Positions 8,331-17,126 of a stretch of 60,868 nt of DNA are shown here, one piece after another. The first letter of the stretch is position 1. Each line of letters begins with the position of its first letter. The stretch comes from an uncultured Lachnospiraceae bacterium (lineage in GTDB: Bacteria > Bacillota > Clostridia > Lachnospirales > Lachnospiraceae). Both the position numbers and the translations under genes were made by a program. The stretch covers positions 1 to 60,868 of the forward strand of contig CAKRTZ010000006.1 in assembly GCA_934402515.1 (NCBI GenBank), given 5' to 3'. The notes under the pieces are model-generated. The model had not been told where the DNA came from and did not search any database. It worked only from the letters and a program-made list of their open reading frames with translations.

Positions 8331-9347
8331 TTATGCGATCCCCCTGATTTTCATGGTCACTCTGTGAATTCGTCTCAAGGTTTTGGGTGCCGCTGCAAAC
8401 AGGAGCAGATAAACACGATTTTTGCCTGTCAAATAAGGATTATGCAGGATATCTCTTATATGTTTCCGCAGATATCCGATGATATCCCGATACATGGTAT
8501 TCTCCTTCGTCATCCGGGAAATAGGAATATGCAGCAGATAATCCAGCCTCTGATACAGGTTAAAACGAATGGCCTCCGGCTCCAGCTGCGGAAATTCGCA
8601 TATTACTTTATCATATACCATATCTGCATGATTCACAATGTCTATAAATACCCTTGAGAATTCTTCCCGGGTCTCTTTCCGGGTATTTGAGCCGATTCTG
8701 TAAAACACATGATACCCATACCCCGGCAGGGACCAGATCTCAGAAATGTCCGGCAGCATCTGCACCAGAAGATAAAAATCTTCATTTAACACGCCCTCCG
8801 GAAATAACCGGGGAGCAGCATTTTCCGGAAAAAAGAGACTTCGGTGAATCAATTTGGTACAAAAGGAACAATCTCCCCGGTGCATGAGAAGTTCCCGCAA
8901 GAAGTCCTGCGTCTTCACTGCCTCTGTCTGCTTCGGCGGCTCACAGACATCCGCCAGAATATTTCCCCTGGCATCTATCTCATTGCGGCCGATCTGTGCC
9001 ACCAGCCCCTGATGTTCCTGTAAAGTCAACAGAAGCTTTTCATACATATCCGGTTCCACAAAGTCATCGCTGTCCACAAATCCCAGGTACTCGCCCCTGG
9101 CCTGCCTGATTCCGAAATTACGGGCTGTGGAAACGCCTCCGTTTTCTTTATGAAAGACACGGATACGCCCATCCTGCAGCGCCAGCCGGTCACAAAGTTC
9201 TCCCGTATCATCGGTAGAACCGTCATCCACCAACAAAATTTCCAGATTGGAGTAGGATTGCGTTCTCAGCGAATTGACGCATTTTTCCAGACAGTCTGTT
9301 ATATTGTAAACCGGTACTATGATACTCAATAATTCTGCTTTTTCCAT
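8331..9347 (-). CDS. Glycosyltransferase family 2
   Basis: 338 residues from ATG at 9347-9345, which has AGAGGA five bases upstream. A longer open frame reaching back to 9509 overlaps the previous gene and has no family similarity, so it is rejected as the start. The GT-A motifs are LLSIIVPVYN near residue 5, LLVDDGSTDD near 38 and GFVDSDDF near 90, with GGVSTARNFG between them. The C-terminal half is basic and ends MKIRGIA, suggesting peripheral membrane contact. It sits between a GT4 and the GT52-like gene in a tightly packed operon. Acceptor specificity is unknown. Confidence 0.88.
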   Translation of the reverse strand: MEKAELLSIIVPVYNITDCLEKCVNSLRTQSYSNLEILLVDDGSTDDTGELCDRLALQDGRIRVFHKENGGVSTARNFGIRQARGEYLGFVDSDDFVEPDMYEKLLLTLQEHQGLVAQIGRNEIDARGNILADVCEPPKQTEAVKTQDFLRELLMHRGDCSFCTKLIHRSLFFPENAAPRLFPEGVLNEDFYLLVQMLPDISEIWSLPGYGYHVFYRIGSNTRKETREEFSRVFIDIVNHADMVYDKVICEFPQLEPEAIRFNLYQRLDYLLHIPISRMTKENTMYRDIIGYLRKHIRDILHNPYLTGKNRVYLLLFAAAPKTLRRIHRVTMKIRGIA

Positions 9348-9355
9348 GTAATCCT

Positions 9356-10546
9356 CTATCGTTTTCCGGTTAGCATCCGGTACATTTTCCCCGGTGCGAT
9401 CACCGGTGCAGGGCTTCCGGGTCCCTCTGTCACCGGAAGTTTTTCTCTTCCTGCCAGCAGGCTTTCGCAATCTGCCAGGAAATGATCCGCCGCCTGTGCG
9501 GCATTCCACTCCTCTGCGATGGTACGATAGGCCTCAGCACCCAGTTTTCCACATAGGGCAGCATCTTTTGCCAGCTTTTCCACATATTCGATACACTCTT
9601 CCCCATGGTCATCCCGGTACACATATCCGTTGACTCCATGGCGGATCAAATAGGGGGCAGCTCCCATGAGATGATCAGCCACTACCGCGCATCCGCTGTT
9701 CATGGCCTCATTTAGCACCGCTCCCCAGCCTTCCCGATGATCGCTGGTGGTAAGGAATATCTGAGCCTTTTCCATGTAACTGCGCACCTGCTCCGGTTTC
9801 TGAAAGCCGGTAAAGGTTACATGCTCTGATAACTCCCACTGTCTGGTCAATTGATGAAGGGCTTGTTCCAGTTCCCCTGCTCCAACCATGGTGAGATGAA
9901 AGGGAATGTCCTTTTGCAACAGGTTTTTCGCTGCCTGTAAGGCCATCTCCGGATGCTTTAGTTCCAGGAAACGCCCCGCCCACAGCAACTCTACCGGAGT
10001 ATTTTCTTCTCTCCGGTGCTTTTCCCTCAGAAAATCCCGGTCGTAGCTTCTATAGGGAGGGAAATAACCCCATTTCAGCATTTTCCCGGGAAAGCTGTGA
10101 ATCAGGGAAAAATCCGAAGCCACATATCCACCTGAACAAAGTAAATAGTAGGGTGCCTTTCGATATTTGGTATAATCGTGATATTTCTGTTTTAATCCCC
10201 GGGGGGAAATCATTTTCCACTGCCCGTCCCGGTAGATCCGCTCTGAATTGCGGAAGGTAAGTTTTCCTGCCCGCAGCCGGGGTACGATCAGTTCTTCCAT
10301 GCCTGTCCAGCCGAAAATCACCACATCACTGTCCAAGATCAGCTGTCGGCAGTTTTCTTCCTCTTCCCAGAATTTCCGGACGAAGGAAAGGCTTTGGGCC
10401 GAGGTATCCCACCCCATTTTTACCCTTTCCTCCTCCATGGGCTGGGTCTGGATAAAGGTATAATTTTCTCCCAACCGCGCCTGCATCGCTTCCGAGAAGG
10501 GCTGCTGATGATGATTCATATAGTTAGAAACAAAGGTTACTTTCAT
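9356..10546 (-). CDS. Glycosyltransferase family 4
   Basis: 396 residues, retaining GT-B enzyme. The N-terminal domain starts MKVTFVSNYMNHHQQPF. The C-terminal Rossmann domain has LLWAGRFLELKHP, LTMVGAGEL, VTFTGFQ and the family signature REGWGAVLNEAMNSGCAVVA, whose EX7E-type glutamates bind the nucleotide sugar. The start overlaps the stop of the next upstream gene by four bases (ATGA), indicating translational coupling. It lacks a signal peptide and should act on the cytoplasmic face of the membrane. Confidence 0.88.
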   Translation of the reverse strand: MKVTFVSNYMNHHQQPFSEAMQARLGENYTFIQTQPMEEERVKMGWDTSAQSLSFVRKFWEEEENCRQLILDSDVVIFGWTGMEELIVPRLRAGKLTFRNSERIYRDGQWKMISPRGLKQKYHDYTKYRKAPYYLLCSGGYVASDFSLIHSFPGKMLKWGYFPPYRSYDRDFLREKHRREENTPVELLWAGRFLELKHPEMALQAAKNLLQKDIPFHLTMVGAGELEQALHQLTRQWELSEHVTFTGFQKPEQVRSYMEKAQIFLTTSDHREGWGAVLNEAMNSGCAVVADHLMGAAPYLIRHGVNGYVYRDDHGEECIEYVEKLAKDAALCGKLGAEAYRTIAEEWNAAQAADHFLADCESLLAGREKLPVTEGPGSPAPVIAPGKMYRMLTGKR

Positions 10547-11856
10547 GAATGAAGAATCTCCTGATAGATTTCCATTAATCGTGCAAAGTTTTTCTGAGGA
10601 TCATGGGTCTGCAGTGCCCTCGTTTTTGCATTTTCGGACAGTTTTTCCACCAGTTTCCTGTCCTCAAAGACACGCATCACCCGTCTGGCCAGTTCCTTTT
10701 CATCGGAGAAGGCATAGAAAAGACCATCCTGCTCGTCCGTAAGCAGACTTTCCAAGCCTCCCACTCTGGAGCTTACCACCGGTACTCCCAGCAGCATGGC
10801 TTCCCCAATGGAGTTGGAGGAATTTTCCATGGAGGAGGCGCTGACGAACACATTCGCCTGCAAATACTCCTGTTTCATCTGTTCTGCGTCCAGTTTTCCA
10901 AGAAATGTGACCTGCCCGGTACACTGGTTTCTCTTCATCAGATCCAGCAAATATTTCCCATAGGAGGAAATTTTCAGTTTTTCTTTCCAGGTGCCATGAG
11001 CTGTGATTACATCCCCTGCCACATGGACTGTCACATCCGGGTACATTTCCCGGATCAAGGGCAGGGCTTCCAAAACCTTATGAAGCCCCTTTAAGGGATA
11101 GTTTCCCTGGCTGACAAAGATGCGGTGGGGCTGGCAATTTTCCTCGTTCCAGGTTTCTCCTTCATAGAAATTACTGCGCATGGTTTCATTCATGAAGTGA
11201 TACTGCATGGAGGGATGCATCCGCAGAGCTGCCTTCCGGTCAAACTCCGTGCGCCCGGTCACATGCCCGGCAATGCGTAAGAGCTGGGTTTCATGCTCTG
11301 CCCGCAATGCGAATTTCTCCTGCTGCTCCTGGATATTGTCCCGTTTCAGCCAGTCCCGGAAGGTAAAGCGTTTGATCACTTTTTCCGGCAAATCTGCAAA
11401 ATAGGCATCGGCACAGGCACTCATAATGCCCTGTAAGCCCACCAGAGTCCGTTCCGGACGGTTAAAAGCCTTTGCCGCCGCCAGGGCATGGGGATATTCG
11501 GTTCCGAAAATATGGAGCATATCCGGCCGGAACTGTCCAATAATGGACTCCATCTGGCGCTCCACTTTAAAATCGTAAAAGTGCAGGTTTACATTGTCCT
11601 GAACAATTCCAAAGTAAGAAAAGCCATCTGCTTCTCCCCGAAGCAGTTCCCTTCCCTCTCCATCCTGAGAGTCATACACTTTTTTCAGACTGTCCGGAAT
11701 CGGGAAACAAATCCCGATTTCCAGGTTTCTTGTGCTCTTCTCTTTTTTTATCTGTTCCAAAATACCTGTGATCCAGCCCTCTTTGTTGGTTGGCTGTAAC
11801 TGCAGGCTTTCTGCCACCACCGGCGGCATCTGATTACAAATCCATAATATACGCAT
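10543..11856 (-). CDS. Glycosyltransferase family 4
   Basis: 437 residues. The N-terminal GT-B domain begins MRILWICNQMPPVVAESL, a common start for EpsD/EpsF-like enzymes. The C-terminal donor domain shows FVSQGNYPLKGLHKVLEAL, VTFLGKLD and SSMENSSNSIGEAMLLGVPV followed by SSRVGGLESLL; the Glu residues in this stretch correspond to the EX7E donor motif. It is the first of two adjacent GT4 genes and is coupled by an ATGA overlap to the second. Substrate is not readable from the sequence. Confidence 0.88.
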   Translation of the reverse strand: MRILWICNQMPPVVAESLQLQPTNKEGWITGILEQIKKEKSTRNLEIGICFPIPDSLKKVYDSQDGEGRELLRGEADGFSYFGIVQDNVNLHFYDFKVERQMESIIGQFRPDMLHIFGTEYPHALAAAKAFNRPERTLVGLQGIMSACADAYFADLPEKVIKRFTFRDWLKRDNIQEQQEKFALRAEHETQLLRIAGHVTGRTEFDRKAALRMHPSMQYHFMNETMRSNFYEGETWNEENCQPHRIFVSQGNYPLKGLHKVLEALPLIREMYPDVTVHVAGDVITAHGTWKEKLKISSYGKYLLDLMKRNQCTGQVTFLGKLDAEQMKQEYLQANVFVSASSMENSSNSIGEAMLLGVPVVSSRVGGLESLLTDEQDGLFYAFSDEKELARRVMRVFEDRKLVEKLSENAKTRALQTHDPQKNFARLMEIYQEILHS

Positions 11857-11876
11857 TGCTGCTTTCTGCCTCTTCC

Positions 11877-12704
11877 CTATCGATGATAAAATTTCTTCAC
11901 AATGTTATTATATGCGTCTGCAAATCTGGGATTAGTGGCCAGTGCATGACGAAGAGGTGCCAGGGTGAGGATCAGGTAAGCCCGGTACTGAAAACGCTGT
12001 GCTAAAGTCATGTACATTCCGGTAATCTCCCGGTGCTCTTTTGCCGACTGTCTTTCATTTTCTTTTGTCTCAGAAAACCCACCGCCCTCATAGGATACCA
12101 CACATTCCGGCACATAGGTGAACCGGGCTTTCCCCTGAAAATAGCACCATAAAAAATGTTCATAGTCTGCCCGTACTTTATACCGGGTATGGTACTGTCT
12201 CTCCCGGAACAGATCGGTGGAATAAAAACAGGTCTGATGACAGGGAATATTCCGGTAACAGGTAAAGGCGGTAATCTGAGGTGCGGAATATTCAATCGAA
12301 CCGCTCTGTGCCTGATAGCGGTTTCCATAGAAAATATGCTTCTCACGCTCCGTGCCGATTGCTTCGGCAAACCGCTCCAATACCTGCTCCGAGTAAAAAT
12401 AATCGCCGCAGTTCAAAAACAGACAGTAGTCTCCGGTCATATAACCACACGCCTGATTCATGGCATCATAGATGCCGGTGTCTTTCTCATGGATCACACG
12501 GATTCTGCTCTCACCGCTCCTGGCAAGGTGTTCTTCCAGTTTTTCCACCGACCCGTCTGTGGAACCGCCGTCCTTCACAAGGACTTCATAATTCCCATAG
12601 GTCTGCATCCGGATGCTGTCCATGGTTTCTTTTAATTTTTCGCCTGCATTCAGGCACACGACCAATAATGAAAATTTTACACTCATCTTTTTCCCATGTT
12701 TCAT
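11877..12704 (-). CDS. Glycosyltransferase family 2, WcaA/Colanic-type short form
   Basis: About 275 residues. KFSLLVVCLNAGEKL is the nucleotide-binding strand, VLVKDGGSTDGS the first acidic motif, and FLNCGDYF takes the place of the usual DxD region, as in the subgroup of family 2 enzymes with NxGD. Two starts compete. ATG at 12704 overlaps the polymerase stop codon (ATGA), whereas ATG at 12686 follows GGGAAA and starts MSVKFSLL directly before the domain. The open frame extends about 110 codons further upstream, but that part lies antisense-free over the polymerase gene and has no domain, so it is not real. Confidence 0.82.
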   Translation of the reverse strand: MKHGKKMSVKFSLLVVCLNAGEKLKETMDSIRMQTYGNYEVLVKDGGSTDGSVEKLEEHLARSGESRIRVIHEKDTGIYDAMNQACGYMTGDYCLFLNCGDYFYSEQVLERFAEAIGTEREKHIFYGNRYQAQSGSIEYSAPQITAFTCYRNIPCHQTCFYSTDLFRERQYHTRYKVRADYEHFLWCYFQGKARFTYVPECVVSYEGGGFSETKENERQSAKEHREITGMYMTLAQRFQYRAYLILTLAPLRHALATNPRFADAYNNIVKKFYHR

Positions 12705-13819
12705 AATTGAAACAGCCAGGTTTCGTAGGGAAGCAACCCCACATTTACATCCCCGGCTTTGATCAGAAACAGTCCAAAATACACAATTCCCGCCAGAATC
12801 ATCATGCCCCGCCAGAATTTCTTTTCCTTTTCCTCCATGCCCTGTAACAGTGCCGGCAAAAAGAGAATGTGGCTGATGGTCAGATAATAACCGATTCTGG
12901 AAATAATAGGCAGGAAGGAGCAGCAGGTATACAGCACACAGGCTCCTAAATTTAAATAAAAGTAAAAGCGGTTTTCTTTGTTGTCCCGCACACACTTTCT
13001 GTAATAGAGCAGGCTGAGAGCCAGCACCGCCAGGCATCGCAGAATATTTGGGATACTGGTTCCTCCCTCCAGATACTCTGTGTCTTTATAGGAGGGATAT
13101 AAGAATACCACTACGTTCAGGTAAAAATCCTTAAAAATCAGAAAACTGACACTGAGCACACCTGCTGCCGCCAGCATCCATTTCTTCCAGTCTATGGCTG
13201 CAAGCAGATACAGGGGAATAATCACCAACAGGGATTTGTGGAACATGGAGCCCAGCAACACCATCAGGATAAAACGCCCGTATTGTTTCTTTTGTACATA
13301 CCCCAGACACAGAAAAGCAATTGCCAGTGCCAGATAATACCGCACGGTATTCATGGTCTGGAAATAGTATCCCAGGGTCATGAACAGGAAAAAAGTCAGG
13401 GGAAAATCCAGGCTTTGGCGCATCATGCCTACCAGAAACAGCAGGATCGTCACAAAAGCGTAGATGGCAAACATCAGCTTCGCATTTTCGAAACCGGAAA
13501 GGGCATTAATCAGTCTGACTAATCCGTTAAAACCAATTTCCGTAGGTACCACCTGATTAAACTGTATCAGATGGACAAATTCCACATACCGCTCATAGTC
13601 GTTACCAATTCCGGTGCGGAAGGCGGATACGGCAAACAGCAGTAAAAAAATCAAAGTTAAGGCCAGACCGTTAATGGTCTGCTGCCTGGTCAGATGGCTG
13701 GCCTGCTGAGGAAGAGGTGTCTGCTCTCCTTCCGTAAGGAAGCGGTCAGGCATTCGTTTGCTGCACACCACCCCTGCAAAAATAACGGTGATAGTGGTCA
13801 ATAAAATATAAAAGAGCAT
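12701..13819 (-). CDS. EpsG-family polysaccharide polymerase, Wzy-like membrane protein
   Basis: 372 residues from ATG at 13819, which has GGAGGAG eight bases upstream; the earlier in-frame part is discarded. About nine to ten hydrophobic segments are visible, starting MLFYILLTTITVIFAGVV. The region SAFRTGIGNDYERYVE is the recognised EpsG signature (R-GxDYxxY). Another conserved spot is the LGSMFHKS segment in mid protein. EpsG-type proteins are thought to join lipid-linked repeat units on the outer face of the membrane. Its ribosome binding site lies within the last codons of the preceding gene, so the pair is tightly linked. Confidence 0.85.
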   Translation of the reverse strand: MLFYILLTTITVIFAGVVCSKRMPDRFLTEGEQTPLPQQASHLTRQQTINGLALTLIFLLLFAVSAFRTGIGNDYERYVEFVHLIQFNQVVPTEIGFNGLVRLINALSGFENAKLMFAIYAFVTILLFLVGMMRQSLDFPLTFFLFMTLGYYFQTMNTVRYYLALAIAFLCLGYVQKKQYGRFILMVLLGSMFHKSLLVIIPLYLLAAIDWKKWMLAAAGVLSVSFLIFKDFYLNVVVFLYPSYKDTEYLEGGTSIPNILRCLAVLALSLLYYRKCVRDNKENRFYFYLNLGACVLYTCCSFLPIISRIGYYLTISHILFLPALLQGMEEKEKKFWRGMMILAGIVYFGLFLIKAGDVNVGLLPYETWLFQL

Positions 13820-13824
13820 GGTTT

Positions 13825-14613
13825 CTACTCCTCCGGCATGGGATTCAAACGGTAACCGGCCTTCATCAACTGTTTTGCCTTTGCCACAGGAAACTGTTCG
13901 CACATGGTTTTCCTGTTTTTGTAAAGGAAGCGTGCTCCCATAACAGGAGCCAGTTTTCCATAGAGATAATGGTACAGCACGCCTCTGTCATAGAAAAACT
14001 TCGCATTGTATCCATGGAACCAGGTGGAGGGCCGGAGAATCTCTTCTCCGATGGTAACCGGTATGGCAAACACCTTCATTCCGCCCTTGATACAATCCCG
14101 GATAAAAAGGCTGTCCTCTCCATTGCTGTATCTGGCTCCGCCGCCAAACCACAGATGATAGGTCAGATTCAATTCCTGCATCCGCTCTGTGCGGAGTGCA
14201 AAGCTATAGGCAGGGTAACGGCCACAGTTATACCACTTCACCGGATGGAAGCTTTCCGTCCAGTAGGTACGCCGTTCCGGTGCTACCTCTACATTAAACA
14301 GGAGCATATCTGCCTCCGGATGTTCGAGGAAAGCTTTGAGTACTGCCTGGGCATAGCCTTTTCTGTATACAATATCTTCATCGGCGAAAAGGCAGATGTC
14401 CTGGTCTGCCCGGAGCAGCGCATGGTTACGGCTAAGCCCTACGCCCTTTTCCTGCATGTGAAAGCAACGAATCTGATGCCCTTCGTAGTTAAATTCTTCA
14501 TATCCATAGGGCATTTTCTGATTTACCAGAATACAATCGCATTCCGGTTTCATTTTTTCAATGAGGGCGTGGGCATCCTGCCCCACAGAAGAAATCAACA
14601 TTTGCAGAGTCAT
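13825..14613 (-). CDS. Glycosyltransferase family 2-like protein
   Basis: 262 residues. It is a compact GT-A-like protein: TLQMLISSVGQD at the start, VGLSRNHALL and ICLFADEDIVY as the metal-binding acidic motif near residue 90. After that comes a region with FGGGARYSNGEDSLFI and PSTWFHGYNAKFFYDRG, a pattern common in Gram-positive capsule clusters. The first strand is less canonical than in the other family 2 enzymes here. It starts four bases inside the chain-length gene (ATGA overlap). The donor is unknown. Confidence 0.8.
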   Translation of the reverse strand: MTLQMLISSVGQDAHALIEKMKPECDCILVNQKMPYGYEEFNYEGHQIRCFHMQEKGVGLSRNHALLRADQDICLFADEDIVYRKGYAQAVLKAFLEHPEADMLLFNVEVAPERRTYWTESFHPVKWYNCGRYPAYSFALRTERMQELNLTYHLWFGGGARYSNGEDSLFIRDCIKGGMKVFAIPVTIGEEILRPSTWFHGYNAKFFYDRGVLYHYLYGKLAPVMGARFLYKNRKTMCEQFPVAKAKQLMKAGYRLNPMPEE

Positions 14614-15593
14614 TGGTCACTCCTCCCGGTTTTCCGCCCATAGTACTGATCTAAAAGTTTTTTATCCCCATTGCTGAGAATAGCCCCATCCGCAGGACAA
14701 TCCTGCAGCTTCAATTGTTCCAGAAGATGCTGCAGCTGTTTGCCGTTTTTATGTCCGCAGGGCACTTCTACCAGAATTTTGTCAAAGCCACGCAGTTTCT
14801 CATAAATCTGAATTCCATCAGATAGCCGGACTGTTTCTTGGTTTGCTGTCACTTCCGGAAGATTTTCCGTGGTTTCCTCCAATAAGAGAAGTCCTACTTT
14901 TTCCTGGGGATAACGATAATTCATATTTGCCTGCAGTTCCTCTTCCCGCCAGCCGAGTACTCCCAACACCGGCAAGCCGTATCTTTGAGAGATGTCCTCC
15001 GGCAGGTAGATGGTGTCATCCATGGCATAGTAAAGAAAGAGCACCAGCAAGGCAGCCAACGCGCAGAGGATCCCGCAGACTGCCGCTACTCTGCCTGTCT
15101 GCAAGTCAAAAATCACTGCCTCCGGTTCTGTGGTCCGGTATACGGTAATCTGATCCAATTCTTTCATGGTAGTGGCGAAATGCACCAGGGACTGCTCGGT
15201 GGCATCTAAAATCTCCCTGGTCTGAAGAGGATCATGGGTACGGACAGTGATGGTCAACAGTCGGATATCTGAAAGAATGTCCGCAGTAACCGCATCACGC
15301 ACTGCATCTTCCCGGTAGCCTTCCGGTAAAAGTGTCATTGTATATTTCAAAATAGGGTCGGTTTTCATCAAATCGTCCCAGGTATAACCATTGTAATACT
15401 GGTAAGCCTCCCCCGTGGATTTCTCTGCAAAATCAATGTACAGTTTTCCCACTGCCTCGTATTCTCTCGCCGGTGCATAGGCCACATGCACAACAAGATA
15501 ACAGGCGCACCCAGCCAGTGCGCCTGTCAAAGCCGCAAGAAGAACCATCCAAATTTTACGCAGACCAAGTAATCCTAAGCGCTTTAAATCCAT
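14610..15593 (-). CDS. Wzz/CapA-like chain-length determinant with a degenerate kinase-like tail
   Basis: 327 residues. Two membrane helices, at about 13-37 and 170-190, flank an extracytoplasmic region of about 130 residues, the layout of Wzz and CpsC co-polymerases. The cytoplasmic tail of about 130 residues is unusual. It contains a strand-like ILVEVPCGHKNG and ends DGAILSNGDKKLLDQYYG, which resembles the last third of CpsD/BY-kinases (a hydrophobic strand with acidic end, then a Leu-Asn-Gly strand, then Tyr near the C-terminus). No Walker A lysine loop and no Tyr cluster is present, and no separate CpsD gene lies nearby. So it may be a co-polymerase with a non-catalytic remnant of a BY-kinase. 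The fusion reading is inference. Confidence 0.78.
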   Translation of the reverse strand: MDLKRLGLLGLRKIWMVLLAALTGALAGCACYLVVHVAYAPAREYEAVGKLYIDFAEKSTGEAYQYYNGYTWDDLMKTDPILKYTMTLLPEGYREDAVRDAVTADILSDIRLLTITVRTHDPLQTREILDATEQSLVHFATTMKELDQITVYRTTEPEAVIFDLQTGRVAAVCGILCALAALLVLFLYYAMDDTIYLPEDISQRYGLPVLGVLGWREEELQANMNYRYPQEKVGLLLLEETTENLPEVTANQETVRLSDGIQIYEKLRGFDKILVEVPCGHKNGKQLQHLLEQLKLQDCPADGAILSNGDKKLLDQYYGRKTGRSDQ

Positions 15594-15597
15594 GCTT

Positions 15598-16971
15598 TTA
15601 TTCCTTTTCTTTTAATGCGGTTGTCTGTTTCTCATCAATTCCTTCCGTGCTCTCCGGCTTAAACAGGATCTTCAGGGTCAGAAGCATCAGTTTCAAGTCC
15701 AGCCACACGGTATAGTTTTCAATATAGAATAAATCCAATTTCAGTTTATCATAAGGAGTGGTGTTGTACTTTCCATACACCTGGGCATAACCCGCCAATC
15801 CCGCCTTCATCTTCATACGGAAGGCAAATTCCGGCATGTCCTCCATGTATTGTTTGATGATTTCCGGCCGCTCCGGTCTGGGACCGATAAAGGACATGTC
15901 CCCTTTTAAAATATTAAAGAGCTGGGGAAGCTCGTCCAGACGAACCTTGCGGATAAATTTCCCCACGGGAGTAATACGGGAATCATTCTGGGATGCCAGT
16001 CTTGCCACTCCATCCTTCTCTGCATCCACACGCATGCTTCTGAATTTCAGGATCTTAAACTCTTTTCCCCCGGTGGTACAACGTACCTGTTTATATAAAA
16101 CCGGGCCATGATCGTACAGTTTCACTGCCAGCGCTGTGATCAGCATAAAGGGAGAAGCCAGCACAATCAGGATCAGGGAGCACACCACATCAATCAAGCG
16201 TTTCACCATGCGCTGCTCAATGGTCATGGAATATTCCCTGGTAAGGAAGATCGGTGTATCAAAAAGATGCACCGGATCTGCTCCGCGTATAATGACATCC
16301 GAAATCTTCGGCATGAGATAAACACGGATATACTTGCTGTAACAATATTTCAACAGATCATTGCGGACGCTGGTGGGAATATCCCAGAGCACAATACCGC
16401 CATACCCGGCGGTAATCTCATCATAAATGGCAGGAAGTCCCTCCGTCAGATTCATGCTCTTCACAATATCATATTTGTCCGGTCTGCTGGCAAATTTTCC
16501 CATAATATCCTGAATGGGGCGTTCGCCGTAGATCAGAAGAAGCTTTCTGGGTGGGAACAGTCGTTGATATACCTTCTGGCAAAGGAAGGTCCAGACTGCG
16601 GCGATTGCCAGCTGTACTGCCGCGGCCCACAGCATGTAGGAGGGGCGGAGTAATGTCAATGCCATCAAGGACAATTGAATATAAGAAATAATGTTCACAC
16701 ACAGCAAGGCAAAAAACTGGGAAAAGAACACATCCGTTGCCTTGAGATAGCCAATCTTCGTGCCTCCATAAGTCTGGGAAAACAGCGTAAGTAACGCAAA
16801 ATAAAGCAAAATGAGCAGCCAGTGCCCTTTTTGCCAGAACGGAAGCCGATAACTGATATAGGGAAAATAGATATTGTACCACAAATACCCATACACTGCG
16901 GTCTGAAGGATCAGCCCGATCAGGGATAAGAGCAAAATTGTGGCACGCTTTAAGGATTCATGCTGTCTCAT
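15598..16971 (-). CDS. Exopolysaccharide polyprenyl-phosphate glycosylphosphotransferase (initiating sugar transferase)
   Basis: 457 residues and the first gene of the leftward operon. The N-terminal half has four to five membrane helices and a cytoplasmic CoA-binding-like region. The C-terminal bacterial sugar transferase domain starts KRLIDVVCSLILIV and holds KFRSMRVDAE, the catalytic RLDELPQLFNILKGDMSF followed by GPRPERPE, and GLAGYAQVYGKYNT. Such enzymes transfer a sugar-1-phosphate (often galactose, glucose or a diamino-sugar) from a UDP-sugar to undecaprenyl phosphate, starting repeat-unit assembly. The ATG at 16971 has GGAG eight bases upstream and a strong promoter about 35-60 bases away. 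Confidence 0.93.
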   Translation of the reverse strand: MRQHESLKRATILLLSLIGLILQTAVYGYLWYNIYFPYISYRLPFWQKGHWLLILLYFALLTLFSQTYGGTKIGYLKATDVFFSQFFALLCVNIISYIQLSLMALTLLRPSYMLWAAAVQLAIAAVWTFLCQKVYQRLFPPRKLLLIYGERPIQDIMGKFASRPDKYDIVKSMNLTEGLPAIYDEITAGYGGIVLWDIPTSVRNDLLKYCYSKYIRVYLMPKISDVIIRGADPVHLFDTPIFLTREYSMTIEQRMVKRLIDVVCSLILIVLASPFMLITALAVKLYDHGPVLYKQVRCTTGGKEFKILKFRSMRVDAEKDGVARLASQNDSRITPVGKFIRKVRLDELPQLFNILKGDMSFIGPRPERPEIIKQYMEDMPEFAFRMKMKAGLAGYAQVYGKYNTTPYDKLKLDLFYIENYTVWLDLKLMLLTLKILFKPESTEGIDEKQTTALKEKE

Positions 16972-17003
16972 AACATACTCCGTATTTGCTATAGTTATTT
17001 TTT

Positions 17004-17032
17004 AGTATAGCATTGTTTCCAAGATTGTGCAA
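17004..17032 (-). promoter_or_regulatory. Sigma-A promoter of the leftward polysaccharide operon
   Basis: On the minus strand TTGCAC (17032-17027), 17-base spacer, TATACT (17009-17004), with TGC forming an extended -10. The leader to the first ATG is about 25 bases and carries GGAG. This is the only strong promoter seen before the 12 tightly linked genes that follow. Confidence 0.82.
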
Positions 17033-17062
17033 TTCTGCATAAAAAGTCGAATTTTACAAATG

Positions 17063-17091
17063 TTGAGAAATCCTGGTAATTTTGGTATACT
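17063..17091 (+). promoter_or_regulatory. Sigma-A promoter of the rightward MBOAT operon
   Basis: TTGAGA (17063-17068), 17-base spacer, TATACT (17086-17091), extended by TGG. Transcription should start near 17098. That would leave an ATG at 17103 almost leaderless but gives the ATG at 17127 a leader with GGAGAGGGG, which supports 17127 as the start. Confidence 0.82.
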
Positions 17092-17126
17092 GAAAAGGAA
17101 ATATGGAGAGGGGTCACACAGATACC

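Noticed and set aside
9348..9509. N-terminal extension of the GT2 frame at 8331
   Set aside because: Overlaps the GT4 gene; the ATG at 9347 has a good ribosome binding site and fits the family start.
12705..13037. N-terminal extension of the GT2 frame at 11877
   Set aside because: It lies within the polymerase gene in another frame, with no GT motif. The family domain starts directly after the ATGs at 12704 and 12686.
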